Shown one piece after another: positions 7,299 through 14,918 of a stretch of DNA of 26,439 nucleotides. Under the pieces are notes generated by a model, which saw only the letters and a list, made by a program, of their open reading frames with translations, did not search any database and had not been told where the DNA came from. The stretch is from a virus: positions 1-26,439 of the IMG/VR virus record IMGVR_UViG_3300043449_000435. One strand, 5' to 3'. The position numbers and the translations under genes were made by a program. Position 1 is the stretch's first letter. Every line of letters starts with the position of its first letter.

Positions 7299-8324
7299 CT
7301 ATTTATATTTAGTATCATACTTAGGTAACCTTAAATCGCCAGTACAGGCACAGAAATTTTTTGGGCATGTTAGATAATCATCTAACAATTCAAAGGTATC
7401 TAATCTACCAAGTTCAACTGATCTGCATATACCTCCATAAACCATGCCAGAATAAGATATACTAATTCCAGACGAGCCCGCCGCGCATTTCCAATTCAAA
7501 AATTGATTCTGTTTATTTATAATGATTTTTGACATATTTCCATGGATAGGCTCTACACTTTCATCTGAATATGTGACGAACGATGAGTCTATGAACTGTT
7601 TCCGGGTAGTTGGTTGAGTTTGATCTAATTCTAAATCCTGATGAAATGCTTCTGCTTGTCTAAGATTGAAAATTCCCTGTAGTGCTTTAATTAAATTGTT
7701 CTGAGATTCGTCATATTCATATGATGTATTATTGAAATTATTTTCTTCTTGAATGCCTAAATAACTTAGTACTTTTGGCTGTACATATTTTTTTAATCTA
7801 TCATCTAATTTCATGTATAAATCGACGGTACTGTGCCAGTTATTTGGATCACACATAAAATTAAAATTAAATTTTCTATTGGTTTCTTCAAACCATAAGC
7901 ATAAATCGTTAATCTTCTGTATGTTGGTAAATTCTGGATGTAGTGATATTGTTATATAATCCGGAAACGAACGAAGATTTTTCCACCAAGTCAATCCTCT
8001 AGAGCCGTTAGTCGTTGTTGATATTGATCCATATGAGTTGAGAGTTTCAATTAACATTTCATACATTGGATGTAATGTTGGTTCGCCACCAGATAGAGTC
8101 AGAAACAATTTTCTTCCCTTCAGGTGAACATTAATTAGTCTATCAATAAATGTTGTAATTTCTATATCTGTTGGATATCCATCTTTGATACCCTTAGCAT
8201 ATTTTCCTGAATGTAAATTTGGCAAACAATAATTACACTTAAAATTACATAGGTCGGTCAAGGTCCAATATATGTAAAGATTATCATTTGGTTTATCAAT
8301 TTTTATAATTTTCAAGGCTGCCAT
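7299..8324 (-). CDS. Radical SAM enzyme with C-terminal cysteine cluster
   Basis: This is a 341-residue protein. The radical SAM 4Fe-4S motif CNFKCNYC lies at 26-33 (C26, C30, C33), followed by LSGGEPTLHP (78-86) for SAM binding and TTTNGS in the next strand. The C-terminus has further Cys (WKCAAG, GGICRS, LTCPKNFCACTG), resembling a SPASM/twitch auxiliary Fe-S site found in enzymes that modify peptides or act on sugar or nucleotide substrates. The ATG at 8324 has AAGGG at about 9 bases. It is divergent from the other radical SAM gene across 59 bases, and its stop overlaps the late promoter of fiber A, so it ends exactly at the edge of the structural block. Substrate unknown; it is not a paralogue of the neighbour by obvious alignment. 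Confidence 0.85.
   Translation of the reverse strand: MAALKIIKIDKPNDNLYIYWTLTDLCNFKCNYCLPNLHSGKYAKGIKDGYPTDIEITTFIDRLINVHLKGRKLFLTLSGGEPTLHPMYEMLIETLNSYGSISTTTNGSRGLTWWKNLRSFPDYITISLHPEFTNIQKINDLCLWFEETNRKFNFNFMCDPNNWHSTVDLYMKLDDRLKKYVQPKVLSYLGIQEENNFNNTSYEYDESQNNLIKALQGIFNLRQAEAFHQDLELDQTQPTTRKQFIDSSFVTYSDESVEPIHGNMSKIIINKQNQFLNWKCAAGSSGISISYSGMVYGGICRSVELGRLDTFELLDDYLTCPKNFCACTGDLRLPKYDTKYK
7300..7307 (-). promoter_or_regulatory. T4-type late promoter upstream of fiber A
   Basis: This is an exact TATAAATA on the minus strand, 27 bases before the ATG at 7273, with AGGA close to the start. It overlaps the last codons of the upstream radical SAM gene, so the fiber can be transcribed late independently of the cargo. 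Confidence 0.8.
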
Positions 8325-8340
8325 TTAGATATCCCTTACT

Positions 8341-8370
8341 AGTATATATAAGTATATATAAGTATATATA
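8341..8370. repeat. Three perfect 10-bp repeats in the divergent radical SAM intergenic region
   Basis: AGTATATATA occurs three times head to tail. On the minus strand each copy contains TATACT, close to a sigma70 -10 hexamer, toward the gene at 8324. On the plus strand the array runs directly into ATAGGAG, the ribosome site of the gene at 8384. One repeat per DNA turn in a 59-base divergent spacer looks regulatory: stacked -10 boxes or a helical-phase protein binding site. No TATAAATA is present here, unlike the structural genes. Confidence 0.6.
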
Positions 8371-8383
8371 ATAGGAGTTCAAT

Positions 8384-9799
8384 ATGGCATTTGATTTACA
8401 TAGTTTTTGCCCAGAAGCCTGGTCGCAGTTAGAAATAGATGGAGCTGGCGATTATAAACTATGTTGCCTAGCTAATTTAAATAAAGATTACGGATACGCC
8501 ATTGATGAAAATGGACTAGTCATGAATGTCCTAACTCACACGATGGCTGATGCTCTGAATAGCGTAACACATAAAGAACATAGAAAAGAATTACGAGAAA
8601 ATATACAACCAACCCGTTGCAGAAGTTGTTATGATTCTGAGATTGCGATGAAGGCAGCATTCAATAGAACTTCTGTTGGTAAGCCAAATGATATAACTGC
8701 TTTTGACGAGGTTGATCCAGCTAATACTGGATGGAGTAAGCGCATGAGCGTTTTAACCAAAAATAAAAAAAACGCATACGTGACGATTGACCAGGCCGAT
8801 AAAATTACTATGCTCGATGGTAGTGTCACTGAAACTAAAATTGTTAGTTTGGATTTGAGATTTGGAAATCTTTGTAATTATAAATGTATCATGTGTAGTC
8901 CAGTTCATAGTAATTTATGGTATGATGACTGGTTTTCTATTGACCTCAACGGCGTAAATAAATATTTGGATAAAGATAAAACTATATTTTCAAAGGGAGC
9001 CAACAAAGCATATGAGTTGAAAAAAGATGAATACGGCCGGGCTAGAATGGAAGGAACCGTTGCTTGGTGGGAATCTGATATTTGGTGGAAGCGATTCGAA
9101 GAAGTATTACCGACTCTAGGCATGATATATTTTACTGGTGGGGAGCCAATGTTAGTTCCCGCAATGCTAGAATGCTTAGATAGAGTTATCGCGTCAGGTC
9201 GCGCCGGACAAATTAGGTTAAGATATGATACAAATCTAAGCGTAATTAATCCTAAACTTATTGATAAATGGAAGCATTTCCGTGGATTGAGTTTGTGTTT
9301 GAGTATGGATGATATCGATGAAAGATATAATCTGATTCGTTTTCCAGGTAACTACGATAATTTTGTACGAAATATTAAAATTCTTCAGAAAAATAATGTT
9401 CCTATACACAAAACAACATGTTGCATAGGAATTGCGTCAATATATACAATGAAGAGAGTTCTTGACGCATCAATCGATCTTGGTATTAATACTACATTCA
9501 GATTTTTAGAGGGTCCCACTTGGCTTGATATTAGAGCATTACCAAAAGCTGCTAAATATGAAATAATAGTAAATCTGTTGAAGATGGACGGTTCGCGTGT
9601 TCATAAAATGTGGTATAATTCAGAAGTCGAGATTCTAAGAAAATACTTTGATGCAGAAGATAGAGCTAAAACTACTAACTTCGTTAGAATTATGACCATA
9701 CTAGACCAAAGTAGAAATACAGATTGGAAAACTACATTACCTGATGTATATGACTTGTTAAATAGACATTGCCCAGAAGCATTTAAAACCAATATTTGA
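8384..9799 (+). CDS. Radical SAM protein with N-terminal SPASM/twitch-like region
   Basis: This is a 471-residue protein. An N-terminal cysteine region (SFCPEAW at 7-13, LCCLA at 26-30, RCRSC at 78-82) resembles an auxiliary Fe-S (twitch/SPASM) module. It precedes the radical SAM core, which has CNYKCIMC at 164-171 and FTGGEPML at 250-257. Proteins of this architecture are frequently annotated in aquatic phages as twitch-domain radical SAM proteins. The core is followed by an alpha/beta barrel with LRYDTNLSV and SLCLSMDDIDERY. The ATG at 8384 has a strong AGGAG. The enzyme should cleave SAM to a 5'-deoxyadenosyl radical and modify an unknown substrate; neighbours do not show an obvious precursor peptide except possibly the small gene at 9844. 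Confidence 0.85.
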   Translation: MAFDLHSFCPEAWSQLEIDGAGDYKLCCLANLNKDYGYAIDENGLVMNVLTHTMADALNSVTHKEHRKELRENIQPTRCRSCYDSEIAMKAAFNRTSVGKPNDITAFDEVDPANTGWSKRMSVLTKNKKNAYVTIDQADKITMLDGSVTETKIVSLDLRFGNLCNYKCIMCSPVHSNLWYDDWFSIDLNGVNKYLDKDKTIFSKGANKAYELKKDEYGRARMEGTVAWWESDIWWKRFEEVLPTLGMIYFTGGEPMLVPAMLECLDRVIASGRAGQIRLRYDTNLSVINPKLIDKWKHFRGLSLCLSMDDIDERYNLIRFPGNYDNFVRNIKILQKNNVPIHKTTCCIGIASIYTMKRVLDASIDLGINTTFRFLEGPTWLDIRALPKAAKYEIIVNLLKMDGSRVHKMWYNSEVEILRKYFDAEDRAKTTNFVRIMTILDQSRNTDWKTTLPDVYDLLNRHCPEAFKTNI

Positions 9800-9811
9800 T
9801 ATTTATAAATA
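9800..9811. promoter_or_regulatory. Two-way late promoter match TATTTATAAATA
   Basis: The plus strand carries TATAAATA at 9804-9811, about 33 bases before the ATG at 9844. The overlapping TATTTATA at 9800-9807 gives the same element on the minus strand. The plus-strand copy is well placed for the small gene downstream. The minus-strand copy would read antisense into the radical SAM gene and may be a by-product of the palindrome. Confidence 0.6.
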
Positions 9812-9843
9812 GACCATAATTTATACAGTAGAGGATGCAGACC

Positions 9844-10143
9844 ATGGCTCACGTAGTAAAATATACATTGATAAAACCATCTCCGGATATTGAGTCTTTT
9901 ATAAATGATCCAGACTTTCGCGCCGCGAGACAAAGCCTTTTTATTGATAGTGGGCGATTATCGGAAGAAAGAATTCAAGTATCTGATACGGAACTAACTA
10001 TTATAAGGACATTCCGTGACGCTCTCAGTGCGGCAATTTATAAAGAATTTTGTGAGACTTTTAATGGTGGCCGAAACCGAGAGCGCCTACAATCTCATAT
10101 TGCCAAAAATAACATAACAGTTAAAAAAGAAAGAATTAATTAG
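9844..10143 (+). CDS. Small conserved-looking protein, unknown function
   Basis: The start chosen is ATG 9844 (MAHVVKYTLIKPSP) because GAGG lies 9 bases upstream; the in-frame ATG at 9835 overlaps that site. The product is 99 residues with a beta strand at the start (VVKYTLIKP), a central TELTIIRTFRDALSAAIYKEFCE segment and a basic, hydrophilic tail. No signal, membrane segment or known motif is visible. It has its own late-promoter match and converges with the DUF2061 gene, sharing bases of both stop codons. It could be a structural or accessory protein; a radical SAM substrate is conceivable given the neighbour, but the single Cys and lack of a leader/core pattern do not support a classical RiPP precursor. 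Confidence 0.6.
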   Translation: MAHVVKYTLIKPSPDIESFINDPDFRAARQSLFIDSGRLSEERIQVSDTELTIIRTFRDALSAAIYKEFCETFNGGRNRERLQSHIAKNNITVKKERIN

Positions 10144-10150
10144 CTAATTA
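10137..10150. terminator. Perfect 14-bp palindrome at a convergent gene junction
   Basis: TAATTAGCTAATTA is a perfect palindrome containing the stop codons of both convergent genes (TAG on plus, TAA on minus). It could act as a weak two-way terminator or simply reflect paired stop codons. It is AT-rich with no loop and no adjoining T-run, so termination is uncertain. Confidence 0.35.
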
Positions 10151-10574
10151 TCTTTCTCCATCTAATTGAATTCCATACTCGTTCATGGAAGTAATATACT
10201 GCAATATTGAGAAATGTTGCTATTGTCGCAAACGTGAGTGCGGTCTGCCATGATCCCGTGGTAAAGTATGGAATAGCAAAGTTGTTGATGGTGATTAGTA
10301 TTCTCCAGGTAACTGATTTGCTGATTGTTCTAGGATGCCCCTCTTTGAACATCAAAGAATCCTTTGGTGTTCTATTCCACTGAAAATAATTCCAAATTCG
10401 TTCGTGTGACCAAAATAAAATCATATTGATCAGCGTAGCAAATGTTGCAATCTGAATGCCCATCATCAAACTTCCTGTGACAATGAATCCATTCAGTATG
10501 TGACTAAGCGTAAAGCATACTCGAACAGTGAGCGTTTTAGTAATCGATCTAATATGATCTTCTGCGTATTTCAT
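10140..10574 (-). CDS. Double DUF2061 membrane protein
   Basis: This 144-residue protein contains two copies of the DUF2061 pattern. Unit one (about 8-65) has RSITKTLTVRVCFTLSHIL, FIVTGS and SHERIWNYF. Unit two (about 82-141) has RTISKSVTWRILITINNF, YFTTGSWQTAL and FHERVWNSIRW. Each unit gives about two hydrophobic helices, so four membrane segments in all. DUF2061 proteins are small bacterial inner-membrane proteins of unknown role, in some genomes found next to sulfate-assimilation genes (from memory). The ATG overlaps the stop of the PP-loop gene (ATGA), so the pair is translationally coupled, and this is the last gene of the operon. A membrane partner or transporter for the product of the PP-loop enzyme is an inference. 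Confidence 0.85.
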   Translation of the reverse strand: MKYAEDHIRSITKTLTVRVCFTLSHILNGFIVTGSLMMGIQIATFATLINMILFWSHERIWNYFQWNRTPKDSLMFKEGHPRTISKSVTWRILITINNFAIPYFTTGSWQTALTFATIATFLNIAVYYFHERVWNSIRWRKIIS

Positions 10575-11770
10575 AGTTTATACCTCATTTTATCAATTTT
10601 ATAGTCATGGCGCATAGTGATAAGGCCGTCTGGTTGACCATTTATCTCGTTTTTATACACAAATGGCGTTGCGTTTCTTGCGATGTAGTCAAGGCCTTCT
10701 TTCCACAAAGAATGTTCTTGTGTACCTTCACATCCTTTGATAAACCAAGTGTCAAATTCGCTATGCCAATCAGACAAGGCTTTATCAGATTGAAACCAGT
10801 TATCATTCCACGAACTATATATCAAACTACGAAGAACTCTTTCATGAACTAGTCGATATACAGCGTTAGACAAATAATCAGACATAAACACTTTGCGGGC
10901 TTTTGGAGTTAATTCGAGCCATTTCTTGATTGTGTGGGCTTGTTTGCATAATAAATCGCAAGCATCTGGACTCCAATAAAAGAACTCAACTGTGGTATTA
11001 GAATATTCTCCAAGATAATCTTCAACGGCAGCAATATTCGCAGCACGATCTGCGAATCTGATATAAAGATCATTGCTAACATGATCGATGAATATTCGTG
11101 GTTTTTCAACACCCAAAACAATGCCGATAGTCTTGTCTTTGTCGATCAGCTTCTTCATATCAGCAAAGTAGAAGTAATTAAATCTTGTCACATTAAGTGG
11201 GTTCAGTCCCTCTTTCTTTTTCAGGACCCAACCAGCATCGCCGTGTTTTGAGAATGCATCGAATAGATGATCAGTCAAATCAAATATTTTTATTTTTGTA
11301 GCAGGAATCATCTTTTGAATTTCAGCTAATCTTGGTATTGTTTGGAGAGCATGTTCAGATGAGGCCGCAAATTCGGGTTGCTTATTATTTGGATTAATAT
11401 TCATAAAAGATTTTGCGCCCTTTTCCATAGTGTTGACTATAAGTTCATCAATATGGAGTTTTTGTCGAATGAATGCCATAACAACATTGTGGCTATCGGC
11501 GCCGCCACTATAACTAATTACTATGTAATCATATTTTTCGCGTAGTTCTCTGGCCCGCCTATCGTATAGTTGGTCTAGTGTTTCTTCTGGTTCATTTGCC
11601 CAATTATATTTACCAAATACATCTTCATTGAAATGCCATTTGACATAATTACTAGCAGCACTTAGCGGCGTCGTCAATTTATTCATGGCATGAGTTGCAA
11701 ATAAACACGCTAAAATTTTAGACTCAAACTCAATGCCACCAACAGTATAATAACCAAGTGTTTTATTCAT
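10571..11770 (-). CDS. PP-loop ATP pyrophosphatase-type enzyme (SGGADS)
   Basis: This is a 399-residue protein. An N-terminal extension of about 80 residues precedes the strand-loop DYIVISYSGGADSHN (81-95), the PP-loop of N-type ATP pyrophosphatases (the SGGxDS family, including PAPS reductase, QueC and asparagine synthetase C-domain relatives). Members adenylate a substrate carboxyl or carbonyl oxygen, or handle adenylyl-sulfate, releasing PPi. The remaining 300 residues include HLFDAFSKHGDAGW, GIVLGVEKPRIF and a Trp/Tyr-rich C-terminus with no motif I can name. The ATG overlaps the end of the upstream flavoprotein gene by 8 bases, and the stop overlaps the DUF2061 start. The PAPS-reductase-like or amidating role is open: no ECGxH motif of classical PAPS reductase is seen. 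Confidence 0.8.
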   Translation of the reverse strand: MNKTLGYYTVGGIEFESKILACLFATHAMNKLTTPLSAASNYVKWHFNEDVFGKYNWANEPEETLDQLYDRRARELREKYDYIVISYSGGADSHNVVMAFIRQKLHIDELIVNTMEKGAKSFMNINPNNKQPEFAASSEHALQTIPRLAEIQKMIPATKIKIFDLTDHLFDAFSKHGDAGWVLKKKEGLNPLNVTRFNYFYFADMKKLIDKDKTIGIVLGVEKPRIFIDHVSNDLYIRFADRAANIAAVEDYLGEYSNTTVEFFYWSPDACDLLCKQAHTIKKWLELTPKARKVFMSDYLSNAVYRLVHERVLRSLIYSSWNDNWFQSDKALSDWHSEFDTWFIKGCEGTQEHSLWKEGLDYIARNATPFVYKNEINGQPDGLITMRHDYKIDKMRYKL

Positions 11771-12626
11771 TTCTTAGCCTTTTTGCGATTTCAGTAAGAG
11801 AAAGAACTTCTGTTATATTATCTATGCCTACTCCGGCAAAAATGTGTCCATCTTTACCTTTAGAATAAATACCTGTGGCCAAAGACGCGTTTCTATTTAA
11901 TATATCGTCGTTGAAAACATATTTGTCTGTAAAATTCGGGTATACAATATCACTAAACCGAATTGAATTTAATTTCATATTATTCCCACGATCAAATTTA
12001 TATAAATTTTTTGATGATTCTCGGCACATTTTGTCTTTTATTTTTTGATCTAAGCCACTTTCTTTTGAAAAAGCAAACAATGTTCCTATGCCTATGGCTG
12101 AAGCACCAAGGCCCATATAATATGATACTTGCTCAGAAGTAGAAATACCCCCAGAAACTATGAATGGAACTTTGTGTGAATAAAAATCAATCAATTTGGA
12201 TAGTGAAGTATCAGAAACAGCTCCAGCACCATCAGGACCCTTCAAAATTACATAGCTAGGAAGATTATATAAACGTGTACCTTGTGTTTTAGAGTAAACA
12301 ATAAATCCGTATTTTTTAAGTTTACTCATAAGTTCATATTCTTGCGGTGCTCCTGTTTCTAATATATATTCCATATGTTCAATTTTATATTTTGATATGA
12401 TCCCAGCCCTAATCATCATTGCAATTTCGGTGTATGTACCACTAACAATAAGAGAATCACAATTGCCAATGCGATCATTATAGTATTTTAGTTCAGCATC
12501 AATCTTATCCATATCGCGTCTAGACATAAAAACGGAAAACGTTGGAGTGATACCAGCCCTAAAGCAATGTACGGCAAATTTTGAATCGGAAACTCCATTC
12601 ATGCCAAGAGCAATTAATTTAATCAT
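11763..12626 (-). CDS. Nitronate monooxygenase-like FMN TIM-barrel protein
   Basis: I chose ATG 12626 (MIKLIALGMNG), which overlaps the previous stop by 8 bases, over a TTG at 12650. The product is 287 residues. The fold signature is strongest in the second half: PFIVSGGISTSEQVSYY (154-170) and LGASAIGIGTLFAFSKES (173-190). This is the FMN-phosphate-binding pattern of the nitronate monooxygenase / 2-nitropropane dioxygenase and FabK group. The catalytic-loop region, EGGGHRG in class I enzymes, reads here KGPDGAGAVSD (129-139) and has no His, so nitronate oxidation as such is doubtful. It lies between the TctC-like and PP-loop genes in a coupled operon. It may oxidise or reduce a pathway intermediate; other FMN barrel families cannot be excluded. 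Confidence 0.75.
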   Translation of the reverse strand: MIKLIALGMNGVSDSKFAVHCFRAGITPTFSVFMSRRDMDKIDAELKYYNDRIGNCDSLIVSGTYTEIAMMIRAGIISKYKIEHMEYILETGAPQEYELMSKLKKYGFIVYSKTQGTRLYNLPSYVILKGPDGAGAVSDTSLSKLIDFYSHKVPFIVSGGISTSEQVSYYMGLGASAIGIGTLFAFSKESGLDQKIKDKMCRESSKNLYKFDRGNNMKLNSIRFSDIVYPNFTDKYVFNDDILNRNASLATGIYSKGKDGHIFAGVGIDNITEVLSLTEIAKRLRNE

Positions 12627-13629
12627 TATATCTAGATAAAAATTGTTCAACTTCGGGTGACACTGAAAAATTCTTTACAAGATCCTCCGCTTCTTTTCCA
12701 ATCTTAAATGACGAGAACGCAGAGTATCCAATGGGATTTTCTAATATTTTTGGATCTGTTGACATTTTTTCTATGATTTTATGAATCTTCTTAGCTTCGG
12801 CCGGATCATAGTTCTTGAATTCCCTGAATTGTATCATTTGAGTTGATAAATATTGGGCAAGATCGCTCAATGTGATGTAACTTTTCCATAAAATGCCTAA
12901 GTTTTCGGGATTTTTTCCCTCTACAGATTTATACAATTTACGCAATGATCTATCGCCTGGATATGTTGGAGTATCCAAATGCCATAGTGGTTTTACAAGA
13001 TTTGTGTCAACATATCTTTCGGTAAAATCAGGATCATTTAATTGTCCCTGCATAATATCCGTTTCTCCGCGCAGGGTTGCTAATCTCGCTTCGTCCGTGT
13101 TTTTATATCCGCCAATTGCCCTATATTTAATATTGAGAACATCTAATCCGATTCGTTCTAATGCATTTGCTAAATTTAGATTCACCGGTAACCCTATATG
13201 TAGAATTGCTGACGAATTCTGTAAAGTTTTGATATCATTTGATTTATCTATCGGAACCCACAAAGCAATTAATCTACCAGATGTGAAATATATTTCTGAT
13301 GAGTTTAAGTATTTCGTATCTAATAGGTTTGAAATTTTCGAATGGTGAACTATTTGATTGTGAACCCCAAATACTAGATCATTGCTGTCAGAATTATTGT
13401 ATTGTGCCACTGGGCCAGCCAGTCCAGACGCACTCGTGCTAGGAATAACGATGATTCTATCTATTCCGTCCATATTTTCCTTAATGTATTGTCCAACTAA
13501 CCTAGCTATCTGGGCAGGCCTTGATGTAGGTCCAAGATTCACATAAAACTTAATATCCTTGGCAATAGCATCGCCCGCGCCGATAATACATAGCAATATG
13601 GTTAATATCATTGTATATTTTTTAATCAT
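12619..13629 (-). CDS. TctC/Bug-like periplasmic solute-binding protein
   Basis: This is a 336-residue protein. Signal peptide: MIKK, hydrophobic core MILTILLCIIG, cleavage after AIA (about residue 23). The mature part follows the tripartite tricarboxylate transporter receptor pattern: an early KFYVNLGPTSRPAQIARLV, the SASGLAGPVAQYNN and NDLVFGVHNQ region, and later GGYKNTDEARLATLRGETDI, typical of the second ligand-binding lobe. Length is usual for the family. Family members bind carboxylates or other small metabolites. Here no TctA/TctB permease is present, so it is either an orphan binder serving a host transporter or recruited for another job. The ATG at 13629 has AGGAAGAG at good spacing and begins two bases after the ligase stop. 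A signal-peptide-bearing binding protein inside a phage enzymatic operon is unusual. Confidence 0.75.
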   Translation of the reverse strand: MIKKYTMILTILLCIIGAGDAIAKDIKFYVNLGPTSRPAQIARLVGQYIKENMDGIDRIIVIPSTSASGLAGPVAQYNNSDSNDLVFGVHNQIVHHSKISNLLDTKYLNSSEIYFTSGRLIALWVPIDKSNDIKTLQNSSAILHIGLPVNLNLANALERIGLDVLNIKYRAIGGYKNTDEARLATLRGETDIMQGQLNDPDFTERYVDTNLVKPLWHLDTPTYPGDRSLRKLYKSVEGKNPENLGILWKSYITLSDLAQYLSTQMIQFREFKNYDPAEAKKIHKIIEKMSTDPKILENPIGYSAFSSFKIGKEAEDLVKNFSVSPEVEQFLSRYND

Positions 13630-13630
13630 G

Positions 13631-14905
13631 TCATACTCTTCCTATGTATTGTACAATTCCATTATCGTTTAGTATGAACTCGTCTCCAGTTCTTATGTAG
13701 ATATCATCTACATATTGAACATTATATATATCTTGTGCGTAGTCAAATCTATACTCTTTATTTACTGCCAATTCATATGTGTTTTTGCCTGCAATGGAGA
13801 TTAATTTCCCTGCCCCATTTTTCAACGTATCAATATGAAATCCTGCAATATGAATTTTGTCATGGATAGACGAATCTTGTGGAATATGCCACGAAACTGA
13901 GGAATCTGATGCCCCATATATATTATTTATGGTGATGTTCTTCTGAGCATTTGCAATAATTTCATATGCGTATAATGAATTTTTGTTAGGAGTTATTAAT
14001 CTGATTGAGATATTGGTCGTGACTCTAGAAAATTCTAAAATCATCTCATCAAGTTTTCCAGAATATGATGCCCAGAATGGATTTTCTTTTACGTATTCAT
14101 CATACAGTGGATGGGTCGGTAAAATATCTGAATAGATTGTTAAGTTTGTTACTCCATAATCGATAATATTATTCACGATATATTTCCAATTTACTTTTTT
14201 ATGATCATTGTCTAATATGACCGTGAAATTTTTAAGCATGAGATGTGCGGAGGTTAAATTACCAAAAGACAATACTGGAGTACCGATTATATATAAAATA
14301 TTATCTGACTCTGCTTCTGATATGTCCTGATTAATTCCGGGAGTAAAATTAATAGTTCGATTAATTTTATCAAATGATTTCCCTCTTGTTCGTTTCATAA
14401 TCTTTTTTTGCCCGGTTGTACCGGAAGTAAAATTAATAGAAATTGGATCATCCAGAGTAGGAAAATCGGTTATATCATTAGTCGGCGAAATCCTTGAGTA
14501 GTGATTAACTGTAAAATCGTTGATATTATATTTTATATCAAGTCCCCCTTGATCTATGATATATGCTGCGTCGTGCCCTCTTTGATGATCTATGATATTT
14601 TTCTTAAAATTTACTCCAAGTTGATTATGTTTGAGCTGAAGATATTGGCTCTTGAGGGATAAAAATGGAAATCCAGCCATAATACACGCCATTTCCGCTA
14701 ATATTCTATTGCGATTATTGGCGCACGTTATAGCAACACAATCCCCCAGATTAATACCAATGGCTAATAATGATTTTGCGATATTACCAGACAAGAATTT
14801 TGCTTTACCTCTACTGACATATTCACCATTGGTCATTCTAATAATAACACAGTTTTCATCCAATGATGCCATTGTCTTATTAAATACATCAGGTTCTTGC
14901 GCCAT
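13631..14905 (-). CDS. ANL-superfamily adenylating enzyme lacking the C-terminal lid domain
   Basis: This is a 424-residue protein. The A3 phosphate loop NFTSGTTGQKKIMKR lies at 158-172, an A5-type NNIYGASDSS at 327-336 and an A7-type YIRTGDEF at 403-410, followed by VQYIGR at 418-423. The protein stops one residue after the GR at the hinge (A8). The mobile C-terminal domain of about 100 residues with the A10 lysine, present in acyl-CoA synthetases and NRPS A domains, is therefore missing. The N-terminal core can still bind ATP and carboxylate. The next gene starts two bases later in another frame with its own signal peptide, so the lid is not simply frameshifted there. ATG 14905 has AGAGGAAA upstream. 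It likely activates a carboxylic acid as an acyl-AMP; the acceptor is unknown. Confidence 0.85.
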   Translation of the reverse strand: MAQEPDVFNKTMASLDENCVIIRMTNGEYVSRGKAKFLSGNIAKSLLAIGINLGDCVAITCANNRNRILAEMACIMAGFPFLSLKSQYLQLKHNQLGVNFKKNIIDHQRGHDAAYIIDQGGLDIKYNINDFTVNHYSRISPTNDITDFPTLDDPISINFTSGTTGQKKIMKRTRGKSFDKINRTINFTPGINQDISEAESDNILYIIGTPVLSFGNLTSAHLMLKNFTVILDNDHKKVNWKYIVNNIIDYGVTNLTIYSDILPTHPLYDEYVKENPFWASYSGKLDEMILEFSRVTTNISIRLITPNKNSLYAYEIIANAQKNITINNIYGASDSSVSWHIPQDSSIHDKIHIAGFHIDTLKNGAGKLISIAGKNTYELAVNKEYRFDYAQDIYNVQYVDDIYIRTGDEFILNDNGIVQYIGRV

Positions 14906-14918
14906 TCTATAGTTTCCT

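Noticed and set aside
8341-8370. Possible mini-CRISPR or iteron origin
   Set aside because: Ten-base units without spacers, no replication gene nearby, and a divergent promoter explanation is simpler.
10137-10150. Strong intrinsic terminator
   Set aside because: The palindrome is AT-rich, lacks a loop and T-run, and is explained in part by paired stop codons; listed only as a weak candidate.
12627-12650. TTG start adding eight residues to the NMO-like gene
   Set aside because: ATG 12626 overlaps the preceding stop, gives the usual barrel-type N-terminus, and the operon uses overlapping starts throughout.
12893-13348. 151-codon plus-strand open frame
   Set aside because: It lies entirely antisense to the TctC-like gene, which has a signal peptide and family motifs; no motif is seen in the shadow product.
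12619-14905. Window as a bacterial chromosome fragment because of TctC and ANL genes
   Set aside because: These genes are embedded between T4-like neck/terminase genes and tail fibers on one continuous sequence, so a phage genome with acquired genes fits better.
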